DNA of 64,000 nt from Microbacterium aerolatum (GTDB lineage Bacteria > Actinomycetota > Actinomycetes > Actinomycetales > Microbacteriaceae): the NCBI RefSeq assembly GCF_007988825.1, contig NZ_BJUW01000002.1:62001-126000 (forward strand). The letters run 5' to 3'. The position numbers and the translations under genes were made by a program. The notes beneath the pieces are model-generated. The model ran no database searches, was not told the DNA's origin, and was given only the letters and a program-made list of their open reading frames with translations. Shown here piece after piece: positions 17,808 through 25,954 of this stretch. Positions within the stretch are counted from its first letter, which is position 1. Every line of letters starts with the position of its first letter.

Positions 17808-18662
17808 TCAGCTCGCGGCGAGGCGTTTCTTCTCGGCCTCGACGTCGTAATCGGCGGCCGGCCACTGCGGGTCGATATCCTCGAGCGCGGCGAGCAGCAG
17901 CTCCTGCACTGCGAGCCGGGCGTACCACTTGCTGTCCGCGGGCACCACGTACCAGGGCGCGTGTGCGGTGGATGTGCGGTCGAAGACCGCCTGATACGCC
18001 GCCATGTACTGCGGCCACAGCATCCGCTCGTCGACGTCGCCGGGGTTGTACTTCCAGTGCTTGTCCGGGCGTTCCAGGCGCTCCATCAGCCGGTCCTTCT
18101 GCTCCTCGGGCGAGATGTGCAGCATGACCTTGACGATGCGGGTGCCGGATGCCACCACTCGCGCCTCGAACTCGTTGATAGCGTCGTACCGTCGTTCGAT
18201 CTCGTCCGCCGGCGCGAGTGCGCGCACCTTGCCGATCAGCACGTCCTCGTAGTGCGATCTGTCGAAGACTCCGATGAACCCCGGCTGCGGCAGCCGCTTC
18301 TCGACGCGCCAGAGGAAGTCGTGGGCGCGCTCCTCGTCGGTCGGGGCTTTGAACGCCGCGAGCTCGACACCCTGCGGGTCGACACCGCCGACGACGTGAC
18401 GGACGATGCCGCCCTTGCCGGCTGTATCCATCGCCTGCAGGATGAGCAGCACAGAGTCCCTGGCGTCGCCGACCCGGCCGATGGCGAACAGTCGTTCCTG
18501 TAGTTCGCCGAGCGCCTCGGTGCCTTCGGCGAGGTCCTTCTCCCCGGATTCCTTGTCTCCGCCGTATCCGGGGTGGCTGCCTGCGTCGACGTCCGAGAGC
18601 CGGAAGCCCTCGCCCACACGAAGGAGTTCGGTCGCTTCGTCGGTCCAGCTTCGGTTGCGCAT
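17808..18662 (-). CDS. ppk2: Polyphosphate kinase 2 family protein
   Basis: PPK2-type phosphotransferase of 284 residues that moves phosphate between polyphosphate and nucleotides. The Walker A-like motif MDTAGKGG is at about 78-85 and the Walker B-like segment GVFDRSHYEDV at about 131-141. The lid region with DKHWKYNPGDVDER follows. Members with one domain like this phosphorylate AMP or ADP; the class cannot be fixed by eye. The start at the ATG 18660-18662 (MRNRSW) lies 6 nt from CACGAT (18669-18674). It converges with menF across repeat element A. Confidence 0.9.
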   Translation of the reverse strand: MRNRSWTDEATELLRVGEGFRLSDVDAGSHPGYGGDKESGEKDLAEGTEALGELQERLFAIGRVGDARDSVLLILQAMDTAGKGGIVRHVVGGVDPQGVELAAFKAPTDEERAHDFLWRVEKRLPQPGFIGVFDRSHYEDVLIGKVRALAPADEIERRYDAINEFEARVVASGTRIVKVMLHISPEEQKDRLMERLERPDKHWKYNPGDVDERMLWPQYMAAYQAVFDRTSTAHAPWYVVPADSKWYARLAVQELLLAALEDIDPQWPAADYDVEAEKKRLAAS

Positions 18663-18768
18663 GCCCCTATCGTGCCTGAGCACGGCTTCGGACCACAGCC
18701 CTTGACACGCCGGCCCAGCTCATGGACGGCGGCATGTCGCCGACGGCTTCCGAAGCTGTGCACGCGGG

Positions 18769-20439
18769 TCACCGTGGCAGGGGCACCTCGATGATCTGCG
18801 GCCCGGCGACGGGCGAGGTGAGCGCCTGGTCGAGCGCAGTGCGGGTTGTGATGCGCTTATAGTCCCAGCCGTAGGCGCCCGCGAGCTGCTCGATGCCGGC
18901 GGTGTGCGGCGTGTAGAAGACGCGGTCGAGGTCGGCGCGAGGTGCGGATGCCGCGACCTCGAGCCCGTCGAAGATCGTGCCCCCGCCGTCGTTGCCGACG
19001 ATGACCTGGATGCGGGGCTTCTGCTCGTCCGGCGGCAGCAGCAGCGCGCCGACGTCGTGCAGGAAGGCGAGATCGCCGAGCAGCACGCGCGTGACGCCCG
19101 CTGCGCCGTCGGCCTGGCTCGCGATCGCGATGCCCGTGGCGGTGGCGATCGTGCCGTCGATGCCCGCGAGCCCCCGGCTCGCGTGCACAGGCACCTTCTT
19201 GCCACCGAGCACGGCGTCGGCGACGCGGACGAGGCGGGAGGAGCCGAACATCAGCCGGTCGTGCGGCCAGGTCGCGCGCCACACGGCGTCGACGAGCAGC
19301 TCGCGGTCGAGCGGACGGCGGACCGCGTCGAGCTCGGCGCGGACCGCGTCGCGGCGGGCGGCGGGATCGTTGGAGTGCAGGCCGTCCTGGTCGGGGGCGT
19401 TCTCGCTCAGGTCGATGACGGATGCCGCGGATGCCCGCATCCATTCGCCGAGCCACGCACGATCAGTATCCCCACCGCCGACGTCGACGGATGCCGCGGC
19501 GAGCGTGCGTCCGTTGAGGTTCAGCGCCTCACCGCCGGAGCGGACGGCGACGACGTCGACATCGTCACGTTTCAGGAGAGCGGTGACCTCACGGCTGAGG
19601 GTGGGATGGCCGAGCACGACGACGCGCTCGATGCGACCGCCCAGGCTTTCGTCCCGCAGGTGTTCACGGTAGCCGTGCACCACGTATCGGCCGAAGCGAG
19701 ACCCGCTGACGATCTCGGCGACGAGCGGCCAGGACCCGGCGTGCGAGATCTCCTCGGCGGCGGGGCCGGCATCGGCTCCGGCGACGACGACGGTGCGAGG
19801 CTCTCGTTCCAGGATCAGGGGTACACCGGCATCCGGCGTCGGCGCGGGGCCGGCGGTCGCGGCGAAATCGACCGGAAGCGCGCTCGACAGCGGCTCGCGC
19901 ATGGGGAGGTTCAGGTGGACGGGGCCGGCGACGCCGGGAAGTGCGGCCGGCGTTTCGTCGGCACCCATCGCGGCGGCGACTGCCTGCGTCGCCAGGCCGT
20001 CCCAGCTGCCGTCGCCGGGAACGGGTGCGTCATGCTGCCATCGCACGAACGCGTCGAACAGCCCGGGCTGGATCGTGGCCTGATTCGCTCCGACGCCGCG
20101 CAGCTCGGGCGGACGGTCGGCGGTGAGCAGCAGCAGCGGGACGCCCGAGTGGAAGGCCTCCATCGTCGCGGGCAGCAGGTTCGCTGCCGCCGTACCGGAG
20201 GTGCAGATCACCGCGGTGGGGACGCGCGTCTCACGGGCGAGGCCGAGAGCGGTGAAGCCTGCGACGCGCTCGTCGATGCGCACGTGCACGCGGATGACGC
20301 CCTGCCGGGCGAGGTGCGTGGCGGCGAGCGCGAGGGCCTGCGAGCGCGATCCCGGCGAGATCACGACGTCGCGGACGCCGGACGCTACGAGTTCCGCGAG
20401 AAGGGATACCGCGGCATCCGCTGCCGGGGATGGGCTCAT
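18769..20439 (-). CDS. menD: SEPHCHC synthase
   Basis: Thiamine-diphosphate enzyme of 556 residues condensing isochorismate with 2-oxoglutarate in menaquinone synthesis. The N-terminal domain has SPGSRSQALALA and HVRIDERVAGFTALGLAR (the ThDP-activating glutamate is in IDER). GTAAANLLPAVMEA-type and LTADRPPELRGVGANQ blocks follow. Near the C-terminus RGLAGIDGTIATATG and LLGDLAFLHDVGALL form the ThDP/Mg site. Its start overlaps the stop of the 20436-20783 gene (ATGA), so the two are coupled. Confidence 0.95.
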   Translation of the reverse strand: MSPSPAADAAVSLLAELVASGVRDVVISPGSRSQALALAATHLARQGVIRVHVRIDERVAGFTALGLARETRVPTAVICTSGTAAANLLPATMEAFHSGVPLLLLTADRPPELRGVGANQATIQPGLFDAFVRWQHDAPVPGDGSWDGLATQAVAAAMGADETPAALPGVAGPVHLNLPMREPLSSALPVDFAATAGPAPTPDAGVPLILEREPRTVVVAGADAGPAAEEISHAGSWPLVAEIVSGSRFGRYVVHGYREHLRDESLGGRIERVVVLGHPTLSREVTALLKRDDVDVVAVRSGGEALNLNGRTLAAASVDVGGGDTDRAWLGEWMRASAASVIDLSENAPDQDGLHSNDPAARRDAVRAELDAVRRPLDRELLVDAVWRATWPHDRLMFGSSRLVRVADAVLGGKKVPVHASRGLAGIDGTIATATGIAIASQADGAAGVTRVLLGDLAFLHDVGALLLPPDEQKPRIQVIVGNDGGGTIFDGLEVAASAPRADLDRVFYTPHTAGIEQLAGAYGWDYKRITTRTALDQALTSPVAGPQIIEVPLPR

Positions 20440-20783
20440 GAACGCGAGTCGGCGGCGGGGCCGTCGGTCTCGTCGTCGAGGCGTGCGAGTTCCTCTTCCA
20501 GGCGGCGGATCCGCTCGTCCTGCTCGGTCTTGCCCAGAGTGCGGAGGAACTCGGGGTCGTCATCGGGTGCCACGGAGCGCATGCTCGCCTGGTCGCTGCG
20601 CCGCCGCCGGCCGAGCACGAACCAGAGGATGCCGCCGAGCACGGGGATCAGCACGACAATGGCGATCCAGGCGCCCTTGGGCACACCACGATGCCGCGTC
20701 GCCGGCTGCACTGCGCAGTCGACGATGCTGAACACCCAGAACACGAGGGCCAGGAAGCCCCCGACGATCAGTACTCTCGCCAC
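20436..20783 (-). CDS. PLD nuclease N-terminal (PLDc_N) domain membrane protein
   Basis: A 115-residue protein with two membrane helices (about residues 4-24 and 38-58). They flank the short DCAVQPATRHRGVPKGAW loop typical of the PLDc_N/cardiolipin-synthase N-terminal domain. A charged coiled-coil-like tail (EQDERIRRLEEELARLDDE) follows. There is no phospholipase catalytic domain, so this is the stand-alone membrane module. It starts with GTG at 20781-20783, 6 nt from TAGACT, and is translationally coupled to menD, an arrangement that suggests co-expression with menaquinone synthesis. Confidence 0.85.
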   Translation of the reverse strand: MARVLIVGGFLALVFWVFSIVDCAVQPATRHRGVPKGAWIAIVVLIPVLGGILWFVLGRRRRSDQASMRSVAPDDDPEFLRTLGKTEQDERIRRLEEELARLDDETDGPAADSRS

Positions 20784-20789
20784 GTCTCC

Positions 20790-20795
20790 AGTCTA
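20790..20795 (-). promoter_or_regulatory. -10 element of the PLDc_N-menD operon
   Basis: TAGACT on the minus strand lies 6 nt before the GTG at 20783. Confidence 0.65.
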
Positions 20796-20849
20796 GGCGG
20801 GATATCCGATGATGGGCCTGACAGCTCACAGGCGCGAAGCGCGTAATAG

Positions 20850-20922
20850 ACGCGACGGCGGGAGTCGAACCCGCAACACCGTCAGGTATGAGCTGAAGCC
20901 CGGGGCCACCCGGATCGCCGCG
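20850..20922 (-). tRNA. Atypical tRNA-like gene, anticodon CAU
   Basis: On the minus strand, 73 nt fold as a cloverleaf. The 7-bp acceptor pairs CGCGGCG with CGTCGCG (one G-U pair). The D arm has a 4-bp CCGG/CCGG stem around GTGGCC. The anticodon loop CTCATAC gives CAU. The variable loop is short. The T arm is canonical, a 5-bp GCGGG/CCCGC stem around TTCGACT. The total length matches a tRNA without encoded CCA. It is unusual because position 8 is A rather than U and the conserved A14 is missing. The first pair of the anticodon stem is T-C. It could be a diverged or inactive tRNA, an initiator-like or Ile2-like tRNA, or a tRNA mimic. Confidence 0.5.
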
Positions 20923-20979
20923 ATGGCACCGACGCTACCGGGCCGCGATCGTTCTGACCAGAGCGGATGCGCCGATATC

Positions 20980-21990
20980 TCAGCGTGAGTCGTCCGATGA
21001 CAGCGTGTGACGCGCTACGGGCGGTGGTGCATCCAACGCCCGCAGCATCCGGACCAGCGCCTCTCGGAGCTCCGACCGATGCGGTTCGGGAAAGTCGGTC
21101 GTGTACTCGACTCCTGGTGGAATCCACAGCAGGGCATAGATCGCCTCGCGCCAGTCCGCCCCGCCGAAGGGCCAGCGTGAATGCGCCGTATCTTCGGCGC
21201 TCGCACCCTGCGCCCAGATGCCGAAACGCTCCTCCATCTGCGCCAGCGGAAGCTCCATCACGACGTCTGCTTCGATCTTCTGCGGCGACCAGGATGTCGC
21301 GATCAGGATCCGGTCGGCGACCTCCTCTTCAGAGATCTCACGCCGGGTGAACAGCACCCTGCTGTGCTCGACTCGCGTGATCCGATCCACACGGAAGGTG
21401 CGCCAGTCGTCGCGGTCGAGGTCCCAGCACAGCACGTACCACTTGCGATCCGCCGGCGCGAGGATGTGCGGCTCGACGCGACGCGTGCTCTCGACACCCC
21501 ACACATCCGTGTAGTTCAATCGGATGCGTTCGCCGTCACGGGACGCGAGAGCGAGCTCGCTGAGCACCACCGGGGAGATCACCGGAGCGTCGCCCATCCC
21601 CACCGGCTGGACCGACGAGGCCAGCGCGTTCACCCTCCGACGCAGAGCAGACGGCAGCACCTGCTCCAACTTGGCAAGTGCCGTGAGGGTCACCTCCGGA
21701 CCCCCGACGAGATGCTGAGTCGCGGCGGCGCGGAGTCCGATCGCCATCGTGACCGCCTCATCGTCGGTGAGCAGCAGGGGCGGTACCGCGCTTCCCGCCT
21801 CCAGACGATACCCACCCGCCAAGCCAGGCGCCGACTCGATCCGGTAGCCGAGCTCGCGCAGTCGATCGACGTCCCTCCGCACGGTGCGCTCGGTGACTTC
21901 GAGCCTGCGTGCGAGGTCGGCACCCGACCAGTGCTGGTGCGTCTGCAGCAGATTGAGCAGGGCGAGCGCTCTGGTGGTGGTGTCGGTCAT
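20980..21990 (-). CDS. WYL-domain (YafY-type) transcriptional regulator
   Basis: A 336-residue DNA-binding regulator. A DeoR-like helix-turn-helix occupies residues about 1-60 (GADLARRLEVTERTVRRDVDRL). A WYL domain covers about 150-240 (RIRLNYTDVWG..., RKWYVLCWDLDRDDWRTFRVDRI), followed by the WCX C-terminal domain. The family senses small ligands or nucleic acids and commonly controls a neighbouring exporter. It is divergent from the ABC exporter at 22053. The 23-bp palindrome at 22011-22033 between them is the likely operator for both. Confidence 0.9.
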   Translation of the reverse strand: MTDTTTRALALLNLLQTHQHWSGADLARRLEVTERTVRRDVDRLRELGYRIESAPGLAGGYRLEAGSAVPPLLLTDDEAVTMAIGLRAAATQHLVGGPEVTLTALAKLEQVLPSALRRRVNALASSVQPVGMGDAPVISPVVLSELALASRDGERIRLNYTDVWGVESTRRVEPHILAPADRKWYVLCWDLDRDDWRTFRVDRITRVEHSRVLFTRREISEEEVADRILIATSWSPQKIEADVVMELPLAQMEERFGIWAQGASAEDTAHSRWPFGGADWREAIYALLWIPPGVEYTTDFPEPHRSELREALVRMLRALDAPPPVARHTLSSDDSR

Positions 21991-22010
21991 GGATCTCAGA
22001 TTGTCAGATC

Positions 22011-22033
22011 ATGCGGACAGGATCTGTCCGCAT
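22011..22033. promoter_or_regulatory. Palindromic operator between WYL regulator and exporter
   Basis: Perfect 9-bp arms ATGCGGACA and TGTCCGCAT are separated by GGATC. The site lies 21 bp from the regulator start and ends 7 bp before the exporter -10 box (22041-22046). The WYL protein is the obvious candidate to bind it. Confidence 0.8.
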
Positions 22034-22040
22034 CCGTTTC

Positions 22041-22046
22041 TACGCT
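22041..22046 (+). promoter_or_regulatory. -10 element of the ABC exporter operon
   Basis: TACGCT lies 6 nt before the ATG at 22053. It supports that start over the upstream in-frame ATG at 22011, which is inside the operator. Confidence 0.65.
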
Positions 22047-22052
22047 CGGCCC

Positions 22053-23087
22053 ATGGCACACGAAAACATCATCCAGAGCGAAGGCCTGACGAAGGTCTTC
22101 ACCGTCAAGAAGGCGAAGGTCGCCGCGGTCAGCGACCTCACCTTCACCGCCCGTCGGGGCGAACTCGTCGCGTTCCTGGGACCGAACGGCGCCGGAAAAT
22201 CCACCAGCCTCCGCATGCTGACGACCCTCATTCCACCCACCTCCGGCACCGCCCGGGTTGTGGATCACGACATCCGATCGGATGCGGCCGGCGTGCGGGC
22301 GCGGATCGGTTACGTCGGCCAGCTCACCAGCGGCAGCTTCTCTCAGCGCGTCCGCGACGAGCTGTTGAGCCAGGGTGCCTTCTACGGGATGACGCGGCGC
22401 GACAGCGTCCGCCGAGCCGACGAACTGATCGAGTCACTCGATCTCGGCGGTTTCGCGAACCGCTCAGTGCAACAGCTCAGTGGAGGGCAGAAGCGCCGAC
22501 TCGACATCGCGCTCGGCCTGATGCACGCACCGTCCCTGCTCTTCCTCGACGAGCCGTCCACGGGCCTCGACCCGCAGAGCCGGGCGAACCTCTGGGATCA
22601 CATCCTCCAGCTGCGCGCCCAGCACGGCACCACGGTGTTCCTCACCACGCACTACCTCGAGGAGGCCGACCGATACGCCGAGCGCGTCATGGTGATGGAC
22701 CGCGGACGAATCATCGCCGACGACGGCGCCGACGCGCTCAAGGCGACCCTGGCGGGAGACCTGCTGACCTTCGGCTTCGCGAATGCTGCGGAGACGCACG
22801 CCGCGCAACGCGAGATCGCGCGCCTCACCCCGGCTGAGATCACGCAGGACGGCACGACCCTCTCGTTCTCCGTGCCGGACGGCGACCGTCTTCTCCCGCT
22901 CGTCGTGCGCGAACTTGATGCCGCCGGACTCACCGTCCGCAGCGCCATCGGCGTTCCCCCCACCCTGGACGACGTCTTCCTCAGCCTCACCGGCCGCACG
23001 CTGCGCGAAGCCGGTGAAGGAGACGACAAGGATCCGGCGACCTCGACACCAGAGATGGCACCCGCAACGACAGGAGCATCCTCATGA
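22053..23087 (+). CDS. DrrA-type ABC exporter ATPase
   Basis: ATP-binding subunit of a drug-type exporter, 344 residues. Walker A is GPNGAGKST, the signature is QLSGGQKRR, Walker B is LLFLDEPSTGLDP and the switch histidine is in TTHYLEEADR. The C-terminal ~100 residues form the DrrA-specific extension, including VPPTLDDVFLSLTGR. It overlaps the permease start (ATGA) and is probably controlled by the adjacent WYL regulator. Substrates of this family are hydrophobic drugs or antibiotics; the actual substrate is unknown. Confidence 0.93.
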   Translation: MAHENIIQSEGLTKVFTVKKAKVAAVSDLTFTARRGELVAFLGPNGAGKSTSLRMLTTLIPPTSGTARVVDHDIRSDAAGVRARIGYVGQLTSGSFSQRVRDELLSQGAFYGMTRRDSVRRADELIESLDLGGFANRSVQQLSGGQKRRLDIALGLMHAPSLLFLDEPSTGLDPQSRANLWDHILQLRAQHGTTVFLTTHYLEEADRYAERVMVMDRGRIIADDGADALKATLAGDLLTFGFANAAETHAAQREIARLTPAEITQDGTTLSFSVPDGDRLLPLVVRELDAAGLTVRSAIGVPPTLDDVFLSLTGRTLREAGEGDDKDPATSTPEMAPATTGASS

Positions 23088-23863
23088 CCACCGCTGACAC
23101 GCTCGTCCGCGCGAACCTCGCCCGCGACGTCTGGAACGTGCTGACCCGAGAGCTGAAGCCGGTCCTGCGAGACCCCTTCACGCTGATCTTCAGCCTGCTT
23201 CAGCCGCTGGTCTTCCTCGGGCTGTTCGCACCGTTACTGATCAGCGGATCGAACGCACCCGCCGGCGAGACGCTGCAGTGGTTCGTCCCTGGGGTCCTCG
23301 TGATGATCGTGCTGTTCGGCACCGGCGCCACCGGATCGAACCTGCAGTACGAGATGATGACCGGTTCGCACGAGCGCACCCTCGTGGCGCCCCTCGCCCG
23401 CTCATCGCTGCTTATCGGCCGCGCGCTGAAGGAGGTCGCGCCGATCGTCATCCAGTCAGTGATCATCGTGGTGATCGCATGGCCGTTCGGATTCTCCGTC
23501 AATCCGCTCGGCCTGCTCGCCGGCTTGGGGCTGCTCGCGGTGTTCGGCGTCGGGCTCGGCTCCCTGTCGTACACGCTGGCGCTCGGGACCAAGGACCGCG
23601 AGTGGCTCTTCTGGGGCGTGCAGCAGTCGCTGATCTTCCCGCTGCTGATCCTCTCGGGCATGCTGCTCCCTCTGGATGACGGTCCGGCGTGGATGCGGGT
23701 CGTGGCATCCGTGAATCCGGTGAACTGGGTCGTCCAGGCGGAGCGTGCACTGCTCGCCGGCGACTTCGGTGCGATGACTGTCGCGTGGGGCTGGGTGTCT
23801 GCGCTCGCGGTGTGCGTCGTCGGTCTGCTCGTCGGCGTGCGAGCGATCAGACGGAGCAGCTGA
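23084..23863 (+). CDS. DrrB-type ABC-2 exporter permease
   Basis: Membrane partner of the ATPase upstream, 259 residues with six hydrophobic segments. The ABC-2 family signature region LEREWLFWGVQQSLIFPLLILSGMLLPL-like (here beginning KDREWLFW) and the N-terminal RELKPVLRDPFTLIFSLLQPL segment are present. Its ATG overlaps the stop of the ATPase gene by 4 bp, a coupled pair. An inverted repeat just downstream (23871-23909) may end the transcript. Confidence 0.92.
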   Translation: MTTADTLVRANLARDVWNVLTRELKPVLRDPFTLIFSLLQPLVFLGLFAPLLISGSNAPAGETLQWFVPGVLVMIVLFGTGATGSNLQYEMMTGSHERTLVAPLARSSLLIGRALKEVAPIVIQSVIIVVIAWPFGFSVNPLGLLAGLGLLAVFGVGLGSLSYTLALGTKDREWLFWGVQQSLIFPLLILSGMLLPLDDGPAWMRVVASVNPVNWVVQAERALLAGDFGAMTVAWGWVSALAVCVVGLLVGVRAIRRSS

Positions 23864-23870
23864 TCCCTCA

Positions 23871-23909
23871 CTGGTGCGGTGCCCCGTCCACGACGGAGTG
23901 CCGCACCAG
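23871..23909 (+). terminator. Inverted repeat after the exporter operon
   Basis: CTGGTGCGG (23871-23879) pairs perfectly with CCGCACCAG (23901-23909) across a 21-nt loop, 8 bp after the permease stop. No T-tract follows, so termination efficiency is uncertain. Confidence 0.55.
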
Positions 23910-23918
23910 GACGCCGAT

Positions 23919-23924
23919 TACACT
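23919..23924 (+). promoter_or_regulatory. -10 element of the DUF4229 gene
   Basis: TACACT lies 6 nt before the GTG at 23931. Confidence 0.65.
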
Positions 23925-23930
23925 GGAAGG

Positions 23931-24245
23931 GTGAAGATCCCGCCCATTGTCACCTATACCGTGCTGCGCCTGCTGGCGTTCCTCGTGCCTCTGGCGATCA
24001 TGTGGTTCTTCTTCCCGATCATGCGCGAGCTCTGGTGGCTGACGGCGATCTTCGCCGCGCTCATCGGCATGAGCCTGTCGATCCTGTTCCTGCGCAAGCC
24101 GCTGTCAGGCGCATCCGCCGGGATCCACGAGCGTCGCGAGGCGCGCGGAGTCGGCCGGCAGAACGTGGCGGCGCAGGATGCCGACGCCGAGGACGCAGTG
24201 CTCGATTCGACGAACGACGAGACTGCCGCTCCCCGCGAGAGCTGA
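23931..24245 (+). CDS. DUF4229 membrane protein
   Basis: A 104-residue protein with two membrane helices (about residues 5-25 and 33-53). The second is followed by the conserved LSILFLRKPLSGAS turn, then an acidic hydrophilic tail. This matches the small actinobacterial DUF4229 family, often found next to menA as here (menA ends 3 bp away on the other strand). Start chosen at the GTG 23931, placed by the upstream TACACT. The function is unknown. Confidence 0.82.
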   Translation: MKIPPIVTYTVLRLLAFLVPLAIMWFFFPIMRELWWLTAIFAALIGMSLSILFLRKPLSGASAGIHERREARGVGRQNVAAQDADAEDAVLDSTNDETAAPRES

Positions 24246-24248
24246 TCC

Positions 24249-25217
24249 TCAGCCGACGAACGCCCAGTACAGCGCACCTGCGTATGCGAGCGCCGTGAGC
24301 GACGTGAGCCCCAGCGCGACCACGAGTTCGCGCGACCGGCGGTACGACCACACGATGATGATCGCGGGGATGCCGGCGAGCAGCGCCATCAGCGCGAGCC
24401 ACGCGATCGGGTAGAGCAGCGCGATGAGCGCTGCGATCAGGAACGGCACGATGATGAACGCGGTGTACAGCGCCTGAGTGGCACGACGCCCGATCATCAC
24501 GGTGAGCGTGCGCTTGCCGACCTCGCGGTCCTGATCGATGTCGCGCAGGTTGTTGGCGAGCAGCACCGCGCAACCGAAAAGGCCCGCGGCGATCGCGCCG
24601 AGCCACGCCTCCTGCGGCAGCTGGAACGCCTGGACCCAGGTGGTGCCGAGCACCGGGATGAGCCCGAAGAAGACGAAGACGAAGACCTCGCCGAGGCCGA
24701 AGTAGCCGTAGGGGCGCTTGCCGCCGGTGTAGAACCAGGCCGCGACGATGCAAGCGGCGCCGACCGCCAGCATCCACCACTGCCCGGTGCGGATCACGAT
24801 CACGAGCCCGGCGAGCGCGGCGAGCGCGAAGAAGGCGAGCCCGATCATCAGCACAGTCTTGGGCTTCACGCGCCCCGAGGCCGTCAGGCGGGCGGGCCCG
24901 ACCCGGTGGGCATCGGTGCCGCGGATGCCGTCGCTGTAATCGTTCGTGAAGTTCACGCCGATCTGCAGCAGAACCGCGACGGCGAGGCAGGCAAGGGCGA
25001 TCACCCAGTGCAGCTCAGGATCGACCAACTGCGCGGCGCCCGTGCCGATGACCACGGGGGCCACTGCCAGCGGCAGCGTGCGCAGGCGCGCGGCGCCGAT
25101 CCAGTCGCGGGCGGTGATCGGTGGCGCCTCGACGATCGGTCGCTTTGCGGGGTTGCCACTGGTGCGGACCGGCTTGCGCTTGGCCGGCGTCGTCTTGCGC
25201 TTCGAGGATGCTGCCAC
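24249..25217 (-). CDS. menA: 1,4-dihydroxy-2-naphthoate polyprenyltransferase
   Basis: UbiA-family membrane prenyltransferase of about 322 residues that joins the polyprenyl chain to dihydroxynaphthoate. The first Asp-rich motif NFTNDYSDGIRGTD and the second DIDQDREVGKRT are intact, and eight or nine helices follow the usual pattern. A 40-residue basic N-terminal extension (KRKTTPAKRKP) precedes the first helix. The GTG at 25215-25217 is preferred; a TTG at 25224-25226 abuts the TAGGAT -10 element and is less likely. It converges with the DUF4229 gene. Confidence 0.93.
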   Translation of the reverse strand: MAASSKRKTTPAKRKPVRTSGNPAKRPIVEAPPITARDWIGAARLRTLPLAVAPVVIGTGAAQLVDPELHWVIALACLAVAVLLQIGVNFTNDYSDGIRGTDAHRVGPARLTASGRVKPKTVLMIGLAFFALAALAGLVIVIRTGQWWMLAVGAACIVAAWFYTGGKRPYGYFGLGEVFVFVFFGLIPVLGTTWVQAFQLPQEAWLGAIAAGLFGCAVLLANNLRDIDQDREVGKRTLTVMIGRRATQALYTAFIIVPFLIAALIALLYPIAWLALMALLAGIPAIIIVWSYRRSRELVVALGLTSLTALAYAGALYWAFVG

Positions 25218-25241
25218 GGAGGGCAATCCTAGCGGCGGGGA

Positions 25242-25535
25242 CTATGCGCCGTTCGGATTCGAATCCTTGCCTTCGAGCCACAGGGTGTCGCCGGCATCGG
25301 CGTGCGAACCACCGGAATCGACGTGCTTGGCGTCGATCTTCGCCCCCTTGGTGATCACATGCACCATGGCCATTCCGTGACCACGGCCGAGGTCGTAGTC
25401 GGACTTCAGCCATTCGAGGATGGGCGTCGCCTTGGTGGTCTCGTCGAAGCCCTTCTCGCGAGCGAGTTCGACGAGCTGGCGCGGGGTGAGTCCGGTCTTG
25501 GTCTCGACGGCGTCGAGGTAGGCCTGAAAGGACAT
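25242..25535 (-). CDS. DUF4287 domain protein
   Basis: A 97-residue soluble protein starting MSFQAYLDAVETKTG. The N-terminal 60 residues match DUF4287 (LTPRQLVELAREKGF and ILEWLKSDYDLGRGHGMAMVHVI). A short hydrophilic tail follows. A strong AGGAG site lies 5 nt before the ATG. It follows the cupin gene by 17 bp on the same strand and they are likely co-transcribed. The function is unknown. Confidence 0.82.
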   Translation of the reverse strand: MSFQAYLDAVETKTGLTPRQLVELAREKGFDETTKATPILEWLKSDYDLGRGHGMAMVHVITKGAKIDAKHVDSGGSHADAGDTLWLEGKDSNPNGA

Positions 25536-25552
25536 GATTCTCCTGGTTTCGG

Positions 25553-25909
25553 TCAGTCGATGAAGGTCTGGATGATCTCGGCGGATGCGTGGATGCAGAG
25601 GATGCGCAGCGTGCCCTCGCCGATGTTGGTGAAGCCGTGCACGACGCGCGGCGGCACGGTCACGGTGTCTCCCGCTTCGGCGATCAGGATGTCGTCGCCG
25701 CGGCGGATCCGCACGGTCCCCTCGAGCACCACCCACGTCTCCGAGTAGGGATGCCAGTGCAGACCGGGGCCCTCGCCCGGCTGATTCTCGACGAAGAAGT
25801 ACGAGACGTCCGCGCCGTGCTCGGCGCCGACGAACCGGCGTGTGCGACCGGTGCCGATGCGGGTCTGCGCAGCGGTGACGATTCCGTCTGGCAGGGATGC
25901 GGTGTTCAT
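25553..25909 (-). CDS. Cupin-domain protein
   Basis: A single-domain cupin of 118 residues. Cupin motif 1 is visible as GLHWHPYSETWVVLEG, carrying two histidines and a glutamate as potential metal ligands. Motif 2 is the PPRVVHGFTNIGEG block with a third histidine. Such small cupins act as metal-dependent isomerases, dioxygenases or sugar-binding modules; no substrate is suggested by the context. The ATG is at 25907-25909. It is divergent from the DUF5937-type regulator 45 bp away, which may control it. Confidence 0.85.
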   Translation of the reverse strand: MNTASLPDGIVTAAQTRIGTGRTRRFVGAEHGADVSYFFVENQPGEGPGLHWHPYSETWVVLEGTVRIRRGDDILIAEAGDTVTVPPRVVHGFTNIGEGTLRILCIHASAEIIQTFID

Positions 25910-25942
25910 GCGTCCAGTCTCGACAGCGACACGGCCGCCCCC

Positions 25943-25948
25943 TAGAGT
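25943..25948 (+). promoter_or_regulatory. -10 element of the DUF5937-type regulator
   Basis: TAGAGT lies 6 nt before the GTG at 25955. Confidence 0.6.
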
Positions 25949-25954
25949 TTCGAT

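Noticed and set aside
23881-23930. Upstream frame (start near 23874) for the DUF4229 gene
   Set aside because: That start lies inside the putative terminator of the exporter operon. The GTG at 23931 is correctly placed after TACACT.
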